Of a stretch of DNA of 64,000 nucleotides, positions 23,015 to 33,813 are shown one piece after another. A program made the position numbers and the translations under genes. The stretch comes from an uncultured Rhodospirillaceae bacterium (GTDB lineage: Bacteria > Pseudomonadota > Alphaproteobacteria > Rhodospirillales > UBA2165). The stretch covers positions 1-64,000 of the forward strand of contig CAJWAR010000018.1 of the NCBI GenBank assembly GCA_913020445.1. Direction: 5' to 3'. Within the stretch, counting starts at the first letter, position 1; the number at the start of each line of letters is the position of its first letter. Under the pieces are notes generated by a model. That model was not told the origin of the DNA. It did not search any database and worked only from the letters and a program-made list of their open reading frames with translations.

Positions 23015-23150
23015 CACGCGACGACAAGTTCGGCGCGACTTCCGGGGCGCAACGCCCTAGAAGGAAGGGTCCTCGGACCCTACGTCTCCCAGACGTGAAG
23101 CTTCCCTGTTAAACTTGCTGGATAACTTCGGTTATCCAGCCTTTTTTTTG
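23015..23150 (+). ncRNA. Candidate structured small RNA (or processed 3'UTR RNA of the LysR gene)
   Basis: Successive hairpins (CTTC..GGGGCG/CGCCC..GAAG; outer GGAAG/CTTCC enclosing GGGTC-CTCG-GACCC and ACGTC-TCCCA-GACGT) ending in a perfect UUCG terminator; no ORF. The 5' end is a guess. Confidence 0.5.
23117..23149 (+). terminator. Intrinsic terminator, 10-bp perfect stem with UUCG loop
   Basis: GCTGGATAAC-TTCG-GTTATCCAGC-C-T8. Confidence 0.92.
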
Positions 23151-23221
23151 TTTAAATCATGTAAAGGGCGCGTCCCGAGTTGAGACACGCCCTCGATGTA
23201 AAATATAAATTCAAACCTGCG

Positions 23222-25246
23222 TTAAGCCGACGCCCCTCTCGCAGCGATCACCTGTTCCGCTTCCTTACCGGTAAATTCCTGCAACCGGTCAAACTCCCAG
23301 GCAAAGGATGCGGTGCCTTGGGTTAGCGAGCGCAGCTCATTGATCAAATCCAGAGTTTCCGATTCCGGCAGATGCGCTGACACTTCATCCCAGCCTTTCC
23401 AGCCAAGCTTGGGCTCGAAGCCCAGAATTTGACCGCGCCGGCCACTGATCAAGCGCTGCACCTTAGAGGTAAATTCCTGCGGTGCCGAGACATTAACCTG
23501 GAAAATTGGCTCAAGCAGGACCGGCTTGCATTTCGGCATGCCTTCCCGCATCGCCAAGGAGCCGGCCGTCTTAAACGCCTGATCCGAGCTATCGACCGCA
23601 TGATGCTGGCCGTCGGTCAACTCAACCGAGACATCAACCACCGGAAAACCGAGCGGTCCGCGCACAAGGTATTCCTTCACGCCGTGCTCAACCGCCGGAA
23701 TATAGTTTTTTGGCACGACCCCGCCCTTGACGGAATCGGTAAACTGAAAGCCCGAGCCCCGCGGCAGCGGTTTGATGTCGACATGGACGTCGCCAAATTG
23801 TCCATGACCGCCCGATTGCTTTTTATGGCGGGCATGTTGCGAGATTTTATCGCGGATCGATTCCTTATAGGCAACTTGCGGAATATGGGATTCGACCTCG
23901 AGCTTGTTGCGGTTTTTCAGGCGATCCAAGACAATGCGCAGATGGGTTTCACCCTGGCCCCGCAAGAGATGCTGACCTGTGTCGATATTCGGTCCATAAG
24001 ACAGCGACGGGTCTTCTTCAATGATCTTAGACATTGCCGTCGCCATCTTAACCTCGTCGTCCCGCCGGCCGGCATGGATCGCCAAGGCATAGACAGGGGT
24101 GAGGAAAGGCGGCCATTCCGGCCCCTCAGTTTCACCCGAAGCCGACAAAGTATCACTGGTCTGCACGCCATCCAAACGGCCAAGTGCCACAACTTGTCCG
24201 GCGGAGGCTTTACTTTCTTTATTCTGTTGGGTGCCGAGCATTTTAAAGATGCCGCTGATCCGCGTGCCATTTATATGTGCGCCATCGGCAAACTCACCGC
24301 GCCAAATCCGCGACAATGACAGCTTACCGGATTGAGCGCCATTTTGGGTCTTAAAGACCTGAGCAAGATCTTCACCGTCGGCCTCCAGGCCTAGGCGATC
24401 CAAAGTCGTAGTAAATTCCGGCGTTTCATGACGCAGCGCTTTCAGCAACCGCACGATACCGTTCTCATGTTCTGCCGAACCAAAGAACACCGGGACAATA
24501 GCGCCATCCTGTAGATCATTTGTCAAATTTTTATAAACATCATCCGTTTCGGGGATAATGTCTTCCAGCAGTTGCTCCAGCAAGTCGTCATTAAAATCGG
24601 CCAAAGATTCCAGCATCTGGGTCCGCTCTTCCTCGGTTCGGCCATTGGCGGAATCCGGCACTTCGATCAAATTCGACGGCGCGCCTTCGGTCCATTGATA
24701 GGCGCGTTCACTGACGAGATCGATAAATCCGGTGATTTCATTGCCCTCCCTGATCGGCACTTCACGTAACACCAACGGGCGTTCCGTCATTCCCTGCAAA
24801 GCGTCCAACGTGCTTTTCACATGCGCTTCGGGTAAATCCATTTTGTTAATGTAAATCAGATACGGCACGCCGAGATCGTCGAGTTCTTTCATCAGACGCG
24901 TTACGGCGAGTGCTCTTTGCTCTCCCGGTTCACAGACCACGATCGCCGCATCGGCAACCATCAGCGCACCAATGGCATCCTGCTGTAGCTCGACCGAGCC
25001 GGGGCAATCAATGAAAGTCCATTCTTCGTCCAGATAATTGACCGTCGCGATGTTCATTTCGACGCTCATTTCGCGGGCGCGGGACTCCGGCGATGCATCA
25101 CCGACCGTATTGCCATCCGACACGCTGCCCCGGCGGTTCGTCGCACCGCAGGTGTGGAGTATACTTTCGAAAAGGGTTGTTTTGCCGCTAAGGTAAGAGC
25201 CGACGATCGCTGCGCACCGGGGCGCAGACGGAGCTTTGCTAACCAT
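23222..25246 (-). CDS. Elongation factor G-like protein (EF-G-II type)
   Basis: 674 aa translation GTPase with GSYLSGKTTLFESIL, DCPGS, NKMD and EF-G domains IV/V. Confidence 0.88.
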   Translation of the reverse strand: MVSKAPSAPRCAAIVGSYLSGKTTLFESILHTCGATNRRGSVSDGNTVGDASPESRAREMSVEMNIATVNYLDEEWTFIDCPGSVELQQDAIGALMVADAAIVVCEPGEQRALAVTRLMKELDDLGVPYLIYINKMDLPEAHVKSTLDALQGMTERPLVLREVPIREGNEITGFIDLVSERAYQWTEGAPSNLIEVPDSANGRTEEERTQMLESLADFNDDLLEQLLEDIIPETDDVYKNLTNDLQDGAIVPVFFGSAEHENGIVRLLKALRHETPEFTTTLDRLGLEADGEDLAQVFKTQNGAQSGKLSLSRIWRGEFADGAHINGTRISGIFKMLGTQQNKESKASAGQVVALGRLDGVQTSDTLSASGETEGPEWPPFLTPVYALAIHAGRRDDEVKMATAMSKIIEEDPSLSYGPNIDTGQHLLRGQGETHLRIVLDRLKNRNKLEVESHIPQVAYKESIRDKISQHARHKKQSGGHGQFGDVHVDIKPLPRGSGFQFTDSVKGGVVPKNYIPAVEHGVKEYLVRGPLGFPVVDVSVELTDGQHHAVDSSDQAFKTAGSLAMREGMPKCKPVLLEPIFQVNVSAPQEFTSKVQRLISGRRGQILGFEPKLGWKGWDEVSAHLPESETLDLINELRSLTQGTASFAWEFDRLQEFTGKEAEQVIAARGASA

Positions 25247-25407
25247 AAGAGTTCCTCCCGTTCTTGGTTGATCTATTATTCAGGGCGGAAACCCTCGTGA
25301 ATACCAACACATAACCGGGAGCCACCGCCCCGTTCACTTAAAGGTTAGCTGTCTTAAATTTTGAATCCAAGCAGAATCTGAGATTCTTTAGAAAGATTTT
25401 GGAAAAT

Positions 25408-26679
<1,272 letters not shown>

Positions 26680-26764
26680 CTACGCCGCAACATGGTGCGT
26701 TGCAATACCTGAAAACGGTAAAAATTAGAACGAGTTAATGACGATTGGAGGCCTTAAATTACTA

Positions 26765-26802
26765 ACGGGAGAAACGGTTGCCCCATGCACCGTTTCTCCC
26801 GT
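26765..26802. repeat. Perfect 14-bp inverted repeat/hairpin in the aspC-uvrB intergenic region
   Basis: ACGGGAGAAACGGT (26765-26778) / ACCGTTTCTCCCGT (26789-26802). Confidence 0.9.
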
Positions 26803-26863
26803 CAGGTGGTCTGTGCGACAAGGGGGGGATTTTTTTGCCGCTCATCCCATAAATAGTCATGCT

Positions 26864-26878
26864 GAATGAAAATCATTC
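26864..26878. promoter_or_regulatory. Fur-box-like palindrome
   Basis: GAATGA-AAA-TCATTC; AATGAAAATCATT core is one base from the Fur core AATGATAATCATT. Confidence 0.5.
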
Positions 26879-27041
26879 GCATTACCATAATAGATATATG
26901 CTATCGCCGAGCAAAATAGTCAAGTTTATTGGCGGGTTTTTATGTCGATAACCACACAAAAACTAATGTTTTCCAGACTTTTTCACACTGCCTTTAAAGA
27001 GACGGGATGCTTTTCCGGCGTCGCCCCTATATGATGGAACA

Positions 27042-29222
27042 ATGCAGCAACGACTACCTGACGATATTTATTTTATTCCTAAAAAGCGGCCGGTAATAGC
27101 AGCCGGTGACCCGCTCAAAGTCGTCTCGCCTTTTGAGCCGGCCGGCGATCAGCCCGAAGCAATCAAGGAACTGGTCGACGGTATCCGGGCCGGCGACAAG
27201 GATCAGGTGCTGCTCGGCGTGACCGGTTCCGGCAAGACTTTCACCATCGCCCATGCGATCCAGGAGTTGAACCGCCCGACCCTCGTGCTGGCGCCAAATA
27301 AAACGCTGGCCGCCCAGCTTTATGGCGAGATGAAAGAGTTCTTCCCGGAAAACGCAGTTGAGTATTTTGTTTCCTATTATGATTACTATCAGCCCGAGGC
27401 TTACGTCCCCCGCACCGACACCTATATCGAAAAAGACGCCTCGATCAACGAACAGATCGACCGCATGCGCCACTCGGCCACCCGGGCGTTGTTAGAGCGC
27501 AGCGATGTGATCATCGTCGCCTCGGTTTCCTGCATCTACGGTATTGGTGCTGTCGAAACTTACGCCCAGATGACCGAGAAACTCCAGCCGGGCCAGACCG
27601 TTGACCGCAACACGCTGCTGAAGCGGTTGGTTGAGCTGCAATATACCCGCAACGACATGGCGTTTTACCGCGGCACGTTTAGAGTACGCGGTGATGTTGT
27701 CGAGATTTTCCCCTCGCATCTTGAAGATCGCGCCTGGCGCTTGTCTTTGTTTGGCGAAGAGCTCGAAGCGATTTGGGAAATTGATCCGCTGACCGGTGAG
27801 AAAATTGACACCTTGCAAGAAGTCACGGTCTATCCGTCCTCCCACTATGTCACGCCCAGGCCAACGCTCCTCCAAGCCATCCCACAGATCAAAGAGGAGT
27901 TGAAACAGGTCGTCGCTGATTTTGATAAAGCAGGCAAATTGCTTGAGGCACAGCGCATCGAAGAGCGCACGACCTTCGATATCGAAATGATGGAAACCAC
28001 GGGTCACTGCTCGGGCATCGAAAACTACTCGCGTTATTTGACCGGCCGCAATCCAGGTGAACCGCCACCAACCTTATTCGAGTATCTGCCGGAAAACGCG
28101 CTCATTATTATCGACGAAAGCCATGTCACGGTGCCGCAATTGGGCGGTATGTACAAAGGCGATTTTGCCAGGAAATCAACCCTCGCCGAGTTCGGCTTCC
28201 GCCTGCCTTCCTGCGTCGATAACCGCCCGCTTAAATTCGAAGAATGGAAAGCGATGCGACCGCAATCAGTTTTTGTCTCGGCAACGCCGGGCCCTTGGGA
28301 GCTAGAGCAAACCGGCGGCGTCTTTACCGAACAAGTTGTCCGCCCAACCGGCCTGATCGACCCACTTTGCATCATCCGCCCGGTTGAAACCCAGGTTGAT
28401 GATCTTTTGGCCGAATGCCGGGAAAGCGCGCTCGCGGGCCAACGGGTGCTGGTGACGACCCTGACCAAGCGCATGGCCGAAGACCTCACCGAATATATGC
28501 ACGAGGCCGGCATTCGCGTGCGCTATCTTCATAGTGATATCGATACCCTGGAGCGTATTGAAATTATCCGTGATCTGAGGCTCGGTGCCTTTGATGTGCT
28601 GATCGGCATTAACCTGTTGCGTGAAGGCCTGGATATCCCGGAATGTGCGCTCGTCGCTATCTTGGATGCTGACAAAGAAGGTTTCTTACGCTCTAAGACC
28701 TCGCTGGTGCAGACGATTGGCCGGGCAGCGCGTAATATTGATGGCCGGGTTATTCTCTACGCCGATAAAATGACCGACAGTCTCGAATACGCCATCGGTG
28801 AGACCAACCGGCGGCGCGCCAAACAGCAGGCCTATAATGAAGCGCACGGCATCACACCGGAATCGGTCAAAAAAGGCATCACCGATGTGCTCGAAAGCGT
28901 CTATGAGATGGATTACGTCACGGTTGATACCGGCGTCTCCGGCGATACCGAGCTCGTCGGCAACAACTATCAGGCCCATATCGATGATCTGAACACCCGA
29001 ATGATTGATGCCGCCGCCAATCTCGAATTTGAAGAAGCGGCGAGAATTCGCGACGAGATCAGACGCCTGGAGGCGGTCGAGCTGGGTTTGGGCAAACCCG
29101 GTGTCTCCAAACTCGCCGCCGCCCAGGCCGGGCTAGATAAATCCCGCATGCCGCAAAAGAAAATGCAGCAGCACGGCGGCGCCAAGATGAATAAACGGAA
29201 GAAGAGACGGCGGGGAGTTTAG
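27042..29222 (+). CDS. uvrB: Excinuclease ABC subunit B
   Basis: 726 aa; [32 protein letters not shown]-terminal UVR motif. Confidence 0.97.
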   Translation: MQQRLPDDIYFIPKKRPVIAAGDPLKVVSPFEPAGDQPEAIKELVDGIRAGDKDQVLLGVTGSGKTFTIAHAIQELNRPTLVLAPNKTLAAQLYGEMKEFFPENAVEYFVSYYDYYQPEAYVPRTDTYIEKDASINEQIDRMRHSATRALLERSDVIIVASVSCIYGIGAVETYAQMTEKLQPGQTVDRNTLLKRLVELQYTRNDMAFYRGTFRVRGDVVEIFPSHLEDRAWRLSLFGEELEAIWEIDPLTGEKIDTLQEVTVYPSSHYVTPRPTLLQAIPQIKEELKQVVADFDKAGKLLEAQRIEERTTFDIEMMETTGHCSGIENYSRYLTGRNPGEPPPTLFEYLPENALIIIDESHVTVPQLGGMYKGDFARKSTLAEFGFRLPSCVDNRPLKFEEWKAMRPQSVFVSATPGPWELEQTGGVFTEQVVRPTGLIDPLCIIRPVETQVDDLLAECRESALAGQRVLVTTLTKRMAEDLTEYMHEAGIRVRYLHSDIDTLERIEIIRDLRLGAFDVLIGINLLREGLDIPECALVAILDADKEGFLRSKTSLVQTIGRAARNIDGRVILYADKMTDSLEYAIGETNRRRAKQQAYNEAHGITPESVKKGITDVLESVYEMDYVTVDTGVSGDTELVGNNYQAHIDDLNTRMIDAAANLEFEEAARIRDEIRRLEAVELGLGKPGVSKLAAAQAGLDKSRMPQKKMQQHGGAKMNKRKKRRRGV

Positions 29223-29286
29223 GTAACAGATAACAATTGCCAGCAAGAGGTAGGGGATTAGATCGAATACGTTGCAACAGTAAGCT

Positions 29287-29416
29287 CCTTCCCTCCCAAA
29301 TTTATTGGGCGGGGGAAGGTTGGGATGGGGAGGGTCTCTGTGACCTCTGTGCACTTTGTGGTTTTTTACAGGGTCATCGATTTAAGGGGACACGTAACAA
29401 GTACATGTCCCCTTAA
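29287..29416. repeat. Composite of three intergenic repeat types between uvrB and the MetE-like gene
   Basis: CCTTCCC/GGGAAGG hairpin (29287-29319), 'TCTCTGTGACCTCTGTGCACTTTGTGG' block, and TTAAGGGGACA/TGTCCCCTTAA inverted repeat (29382-29392/29406-29416). Confidence 0.75.
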
Positions 29417-29423
29417 TTCTCCC

Positions 29424-30554
29424 CTAATTCCAGACCCGCGCCGCCACTTCCTGCATGAGTTCGAGTTTACGCCACTGTTCGTCCTGGCTCAGGAAATTGT
29501 GGCCAAAACCGCATTGCGGGCTGATCGCCAGCTGGTCGATATCGATAAATTTTTGGGCTTCTTCAATCCGGGCAATGAGAGCGTCAGCTTCTTCGAGCGC
29601 GCCTGATTTGGTCGTAATCAGGCCAAGCACGACCGTCGGGCCGTCTTTCGGCACGAAGCGAAGCGGCTCGAAGCCGCCTGCCCGCTCGGTGTCATATTCC
29701 AATAAAAGTCGATCAAATTTCAGATTGGCGAACAAATATTCCGCAATGCCGTCATAGGTCCCCTCGCGATGCCACATGGACGAGCGGTTGCCCCGGCAAA
29801 TATGAATGCCGAAACAAGCTTTTCCTTCATGCCCTTCAATCACCGCATTGGAAGCGGCAACGGCGCGCGCCAAATTTTCCATCGGGTCCTCGCCGCGGGC
29901 AGCGATGCGCTCCAATGTCGGCCGGTCTACATAACCTGTGTAGCTGGGTTCATCGAGTTGAACATAAGGGCAACCCGCCCCAATCAACTCGCCGACCATA
30001 TTGTTTTGAATAGTGGCGACGTCGTCCAGGAATGTTTGCATATCGGTATAATGCGGTGCCGAGCCCGCTAAATCGCACATCTGTGACACCCGGTCCGGAC
30101 CCATCAGCATGGCTTTGGCGGGCTTTTCCGTGAGCTTTTGCAGAAAATTATATTCCTTGAGGGGAAAATTTTCACTGAGCGCCAATCTCGCCGTCGCCGG
30201 AACTTTGAAAACTTCGACAGCGTCGGCACCACGCTGGCCCGGCTGTTCGCCCTCCATTACCATATCCGGATTTGCGAGATACATCTGCCAGGATCTTTCC
30301 CATAAATCCCAACCCGAGATTGATGAAAAACTAAGCTGCCAGTTGAGGCGGCGAAATTCTCCGTCAGTCACGACCGGCATGCCGAGCGCTTCTTGTTTTT
30401 TGACGACCTCGACGATTGCCGCGTCCTGTGCGGAAACCAGTTCTGACTGGTCAATTTCATCTCTGCCGCGGGCGAGAAAAATCTCGGCCAGTGATGAAGG
30501 CCGCAAAAGGCTACCGACATTATCGGTGCGGAGTTGTTTAAGTTGGGTGCTCAT
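29424..30554 (-). CDS. Cobalamin-independent methionine synthase (MetE C-terminal)-like protein
   Basis: 376 aa; RTDNVGSLLRP, VVTDGEFRRLNW, YVQLDEPSYTGYVD, ISPQCGFGHN typical of the UROD/MetE-like family. Confidence 0.82.
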   Translation of the reverse strand: MSTQLKQLRTDNVGSLLRPSSLAEIFLARGRDEIDQSELVSAQDAAIVEVVKKQEALGMPVVTDGEFRRLNWQLSFSSISGWDLWERSWQMYLANPDMVMEGEQPGQRGADAVEVFKVPATARLALSENFPLKEYNFLQKLTEKPAKAMLMGPDRVSQMCDLAGSAPHYTDMQTFLDDVATIQNNMVGELIGAGCPYVQLDEPSYTGYVDRPTLERIAARGEDPMENLARAVAASNAVIEGHEGKACFGIHICRGNRSSMWHREGTYDGIAEYLFANLKFDRLLLEYDTERAGGFEPLRFVPKDGPTVVLGLITTKSGALEEADALIARIEEAQKFIDIDQLAISPQCGFGHNFLSQDEQWRKLELMQEVAARVWN

Positions 30555-30593
30555 GGGGCTTCATTATCCTAATTGGATGGCGTTATTTAAATG

Positions 30594-30980
30594 CTACCCC
30601 ACCGCCGTACATCTCGGTACCGGGCAGGTGAATTTGGTGTTTTTGGGCTTCTCGGGATGACCCGCGTTATCGCTGGGCTTGAAGTCGTGAAAAATCTCGC
30701 ATTCGCGGTCATAGGCGTTGCGGGTTGAGCGGAAAAATTTAAAACGGAAGCCTTTATACTTACCGATATGTTTTCTGAGCTCGCCGCCGAGATCACCATC
30801 AACATGGCGCACATAGCGAATGGCAAAGCGCGGCTTGCCATCAGCGCCTTTGCGAACTCCGCCGAGCACAAAAACGCTCGCTGAGCTCCAGCCGTCACCA
30901 TCGTCGACCTGCTCTTTGATCGTCGCTTCGTCCAGCGGCAGTGGCTTACCAAGGCCGGATTTTAAAATTTTCTCAGTCAT
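30594..30980 (-). CDS. Conserved hypothetical protein
   Basis: 128 aa from MTEKILKSGLGKPLPLDEATIKEQVDDGDGW; divergent from msrB. Confidence 0.6.
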   Translation of the reverse strand: MTEKILKSGLGKPLPLDEATIKEQVDDGDGWSSASVFVLGGVRKGADGKPRFAIRYVRHVDGDLGGELRKHIGKYKGFRFKFFRSTRNAYDRECEIFHDFKPSDNAGHPEKPKNTKFTCPVPRCTAVG

Positions 30981-31083
30981 ATAAGGCGCGATCATTGGTA
31001 ATTTTAAGCCGCTTTGCAAGTCTGTTTGTCTCACTGGTGCTGGCAGAGTACCCTGCATATTGGGGGATGCGTGAGGATATAAG

Positions 31084-31482
31084 ATGGCTGATAAAATCAC
31101 CAAAACCGATATCGAGTGGCAGGAACAGCTGACGCCCGAGCAATATTACGTCACCCGCCAGAAAGGCACCGAGCGCCCGTTCACCGGTGAATACAATGAC
31201 TGCAAAATCCCGGGTACATTTGAATGCAGCTGCTGTGGCGTGGCGCTGTTTACCTCCGATCACAAATTTGATTCCGGTTCCGGCTGGCCGAGCTATTGGC
31301 AGCCGATCAGCGAAGACGCTATTATTTCAGAAACCGATAACAGCCTCGGCATGGCGCGTACCGAAGTCATGTGCGCCAAATGCGACAGCCATCTCGGCCA
31401 TGTTTTCCCGGATGGCCCGGAGCCGACCGGGCTGCGTTATTGCATTAATTCTTTGTCACTAAAGCTCAACGAGAAAGACTAG
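31084..31482 (+). CDS. msrB: Peptide-methionine (R)-S-oxide reductase
   Basis: [28 protein letters not shown]-like start, CxxC Zn motifs, [11 protein letters not shown] catalytic Cys. Confidence 0.95.
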   Translation: MADKITKTDIEWQEQLTPEQYYVTRQKGTERPFTGEYNDCKIPGTFECSCCGVALFTSDHKFDSGSGWPSYWQPISEDAIISETDNSLGMARTEVMCAKCDSHLGHVFPDGPEPTGLRYCINSLSLKLNEKD

Positions 31483-31495
31483 AGCGCCGCCCCTG

Positions 31496-32368
31496 ATGTC
31501 CAGAAATATTCGTGCTATCCTTCTCATGACCCTGTCTGTCGGCATGCTGGCCGCCCTCGACGGCATCGTGAAGATCGTCAACAACCTCGGCATGCACCCG
31601 TTCGAGATCGCCTTTTTCCGCAATGTTTTTGGCCTGATCGCTTTGATCCCTTTTTTCATGCGGATCGGTTTTAACGAGCTCAAAACACGGCGTTTAAAAA
31701 TGCATCTTGGACGCGGCTGTATCCATTCTGCCTCAATGATCACCTGGTTTTGGGCCTTGACGGTGATCCCGCTGGCCGATGCGACGGCGCTTAGTTTTAT
31801 GGTGCCGGTGTTCGCTTCGATCGGCGCGATCTTTATCATGCGTGAGCCTTCGCAGATGACCCGCTGGATATCCATCGTCATTGGCTTTATCGGCATGATC
31901 GTCATCTTACGTCCAGGGTTTGCCGATATCAGCTTTGGCACCTGGCTGGTATTGGGCGGCACGATTTTTGTCGCGACGTCCAAGCTGATGACCAAATCAC
32001 TGTCCCGCACCGAAAGCCCGTCGACCATCGTCGCCTATATGAGCTTCACTTTGACCATCGTCTCCTTCGCGTTTGCGGTCTTCGTCTGGACTTGGCCGAC
32101 GCTTGAGATGTGGCTGTGGTTTATTGCCCTCGGCGGCATGGGCAGCGTCGCCCATGTCATCCAGGCGCAGGCTTATAAAGACGGCGATGTCACCTTGGTG
32201 GAGCCGGCAACATTTTTGCGCCTGGTCTGGGCAGCACTGGTTGGCTTTGTTGTGTTTGGTGAAGTGCCGCAAATTTGGAGCTGGATCGGCGGCGGCATTA
32301 TCATGGTCGGCGTTTTAATGCTGATCCGGAGCGAAGCTAAATCGAGGGTGGCCGCAAACACCGATTAA
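31496..32368 (+). CDS. EamA/DMT-superfamily transporter
   Basis: 290 aa, about 10 TM; two EamA repeats. Confidence 0.88.
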   Translation: MSRNIRAILLMTLSVGMLAALDGIVKIVNNLGMHPFEIAFFRNVFGLIALIPFFMRIGFNELKTRRLKMHLGRGCIHSASMITWFWALTVIPLADATALSFMVPVFASIGAIFIMREPSQMTRWISIVIGFIGMIVILRPGFADISFGTWLVLGGTIFVATSKLMTKSLSRTESPSTIVAYMSFTLTIVSFAFAVFVWTWPTLEMWLWFIALGGMGSVAHVIQAQAYKDGDVTLVEPATFLRLVWAALVGFVVFGEVPQIWSWIGGGIIMVGVLMLIRSEAKSRVAANTD

Positions 32369-33378
32369 GCAAGCACCGCATTAATATCGTGCTCGGCATA
32401 GGCGATGCATTTTTCACACGCCGTGCCGGTGACATCGAGATCAAGATTGGCCTGGCGGAGCTTTTGAAACGGCACTGAATGCCAGGCTTCCATAAAGTCC
32501 GTTGTTGTCAGATCACCCATATTGAAACGGCCATCATGATCAAAACAGCAGGCGGCCAAATGACCATCATAGGTGACGTGGCCTTCGGTAAAGATCGACC
32601 AGCAGGGTAACGGGTCCCGCATATTATCAGCCCGCCCGATATTACCGGCGACCGGCATGGTGCCACGCTCACCGGCGGTTAGCCCGGCCTGACCGTAGAG
32701 CGGCAGCCAATAATGCAGATCAACAAAGGGCTCAATTTCGGCGATGGCGGCTTTCATGCGCTGCAGCTGCTCGCCGTCATAATGGATGGACGAGGCATAG
32801 ATACCGCAATGATGCCCGGTTCGCGTCTCGACCTCATCGCGGATCGCCTTTACCGCCTGAATATTGCTGACCACTGTATCGAAGGCATCAACCCGGGTGA
32901 TGTCTTTGCATTGCGCCGGGTCGGCATAATTGAAGGAAAACTTGAGACTGTCGAGACCGGCTTCGATGCACGCCCCGACTCGTTCCGGTGACGCCATACG
33001 GCCATTGCTGGTCAGAAAGACATACGGGTAGCCGGCAACATTTTTGGCGTAGTCGATAGCTTCGGGCAGCTTTTTATAGAGAAAACTTTCGCCGAGATAG
33101 AACACACCCAACTCTTCGACGCCGGCATCGCGCATTTCCTGGACAATCCGGCAATAGAAATCCCAATCGATCTCACCTTTGTCACGCAGCCGGGAACCGG
33201 TGGCGCAATAAAAACATTTGAAGTCACAATTGGCCGTCAGCTCGATCTTGACGCTCTTCGGCGCCGGCGGCAGCGCGGACCGGTAGTCATCAGGAATGCG
33301 TGTAATATTATCAACGCGGTCGGTAATCATTTTTGCATCTGAGCACAGGGCACAGGATCTCGCGTTGATTTTCGTCAA
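32365..33378 (-). CDS. Radical SAM/SPASM domain protein
   Basis: CDFKCFYC (CxxxCxxC) and C-terminal Cys cluster (CW..ACCFDHDG..CEKCIAY). Confidence 0.88.
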   Translation of the reverse strand: MTKINARSCALCSDAKMITDRVDNITRIPDDYRSALPPAPKSVKIELTANCDFKCFYCATGSRLRDKGEIDWDFYCRIVQEMRDAGVEELGVFYLGESFLYKKLPEAIDYAKNVAGYPYVFLTSNGRMASPERVGACIEAGLDSLKFSFNYADPAQCKDITRVDAFDTVVSNIQAVKAIRDEVETRTGHHCGIYASSIHYDGEQLQRMKAAIAEIEPFVDLHYWLPLYGQAGLTAGERGTMPVAGNIGRADNMRDPLPCWSIFTEGHVTYDGHLAACCFDHDGRFNMGDLTTTDFMEAWHSVPFQKLRQANLDLDVTGTACEKCIAYAEHDINAVLA

Positions 33379-33393
33379 TTCAAGCTATTCGAG

Positions 33394-33807
33394 CTAATAA
33401 ACAACTTTCAAGCTGATCCAGCTGTTGCCATCGCCGACTTTAAAAGCGGCGGCCTCGAATGACGGCGGTCCGAAGAACACCCGGGCGTTATTGGAAAAGC
33501 CGTAGCCTTCCAAGGGCAGGCCGAAAAAATTGGTATCCATTGATTTATTGGTGTTTTCATCATGATGGATCGCCAGCGCATATTCTCCCGGCTTTAGGTC
33601 TTTGAAAATGACACGGATTTCACCCGGTTTTGCCGCAATATCATGGTCGCGGATGTCTTGGCCGCGTGGAAACTCCGACGCTTGGTCAAACAGCGCCAGC
33701 CGCATCATACCGTCGCCGTTACGCAGGCCTTGAATGGTGACTTCGAGATCACCGGCATCGGCTGAAGTAATGTAAAGCAGAGCGGCAATGAACAGGATCA
33801 GCCGCAT
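33394..33807 (-). CDS. DUF2141-type secreted protein
   Basis: Signal peptide; GDLEVTIQGLRNGDGMMRLALFD..ALAIHHDENTNKSMDTNFFGLPLEGYGFSNNA pattern. Confidence 0.8.
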   Translation of the reverse strand: MRLILFIAALLYITSADAGDLEVTIQGLRNGDGMMRLALFDQASEFPRGQDIRDHDIAAKPGEIRVIFKDLKPGEYALAIHHDENTNKSMDTNFFGLPLEGYGFSNNARVFFGPPSFEAAAFKVGDGNSWISLKVVY

Positions 33808-33813
33808 AACTAT

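Noticed and set aside
23078-23100. tRNA-Gly(CCC)-like anticodon arm (TACGT-CTCCCAG-ACGTG)
   Set aside because: No T-arm (GTTCRANNC), D-arm or acceptor stem at the right spacing; better explained as a hairpin in the sRNA candidate.
27030-27050. Alphaproteobacterial LexA box (GAAC-N7-GAAC) at uvrB
   Set aside because: Only GAACAATGCAGCAAC is present, a mismatch in the second half-site; not convincing by eye.
32365-33378. RiPP-maturation radical SAM/SPASM cluster
   Set aside because: No precursor-like small ORF, protease or exporter next to it; neighbours are EamA and DUF2141 genes.
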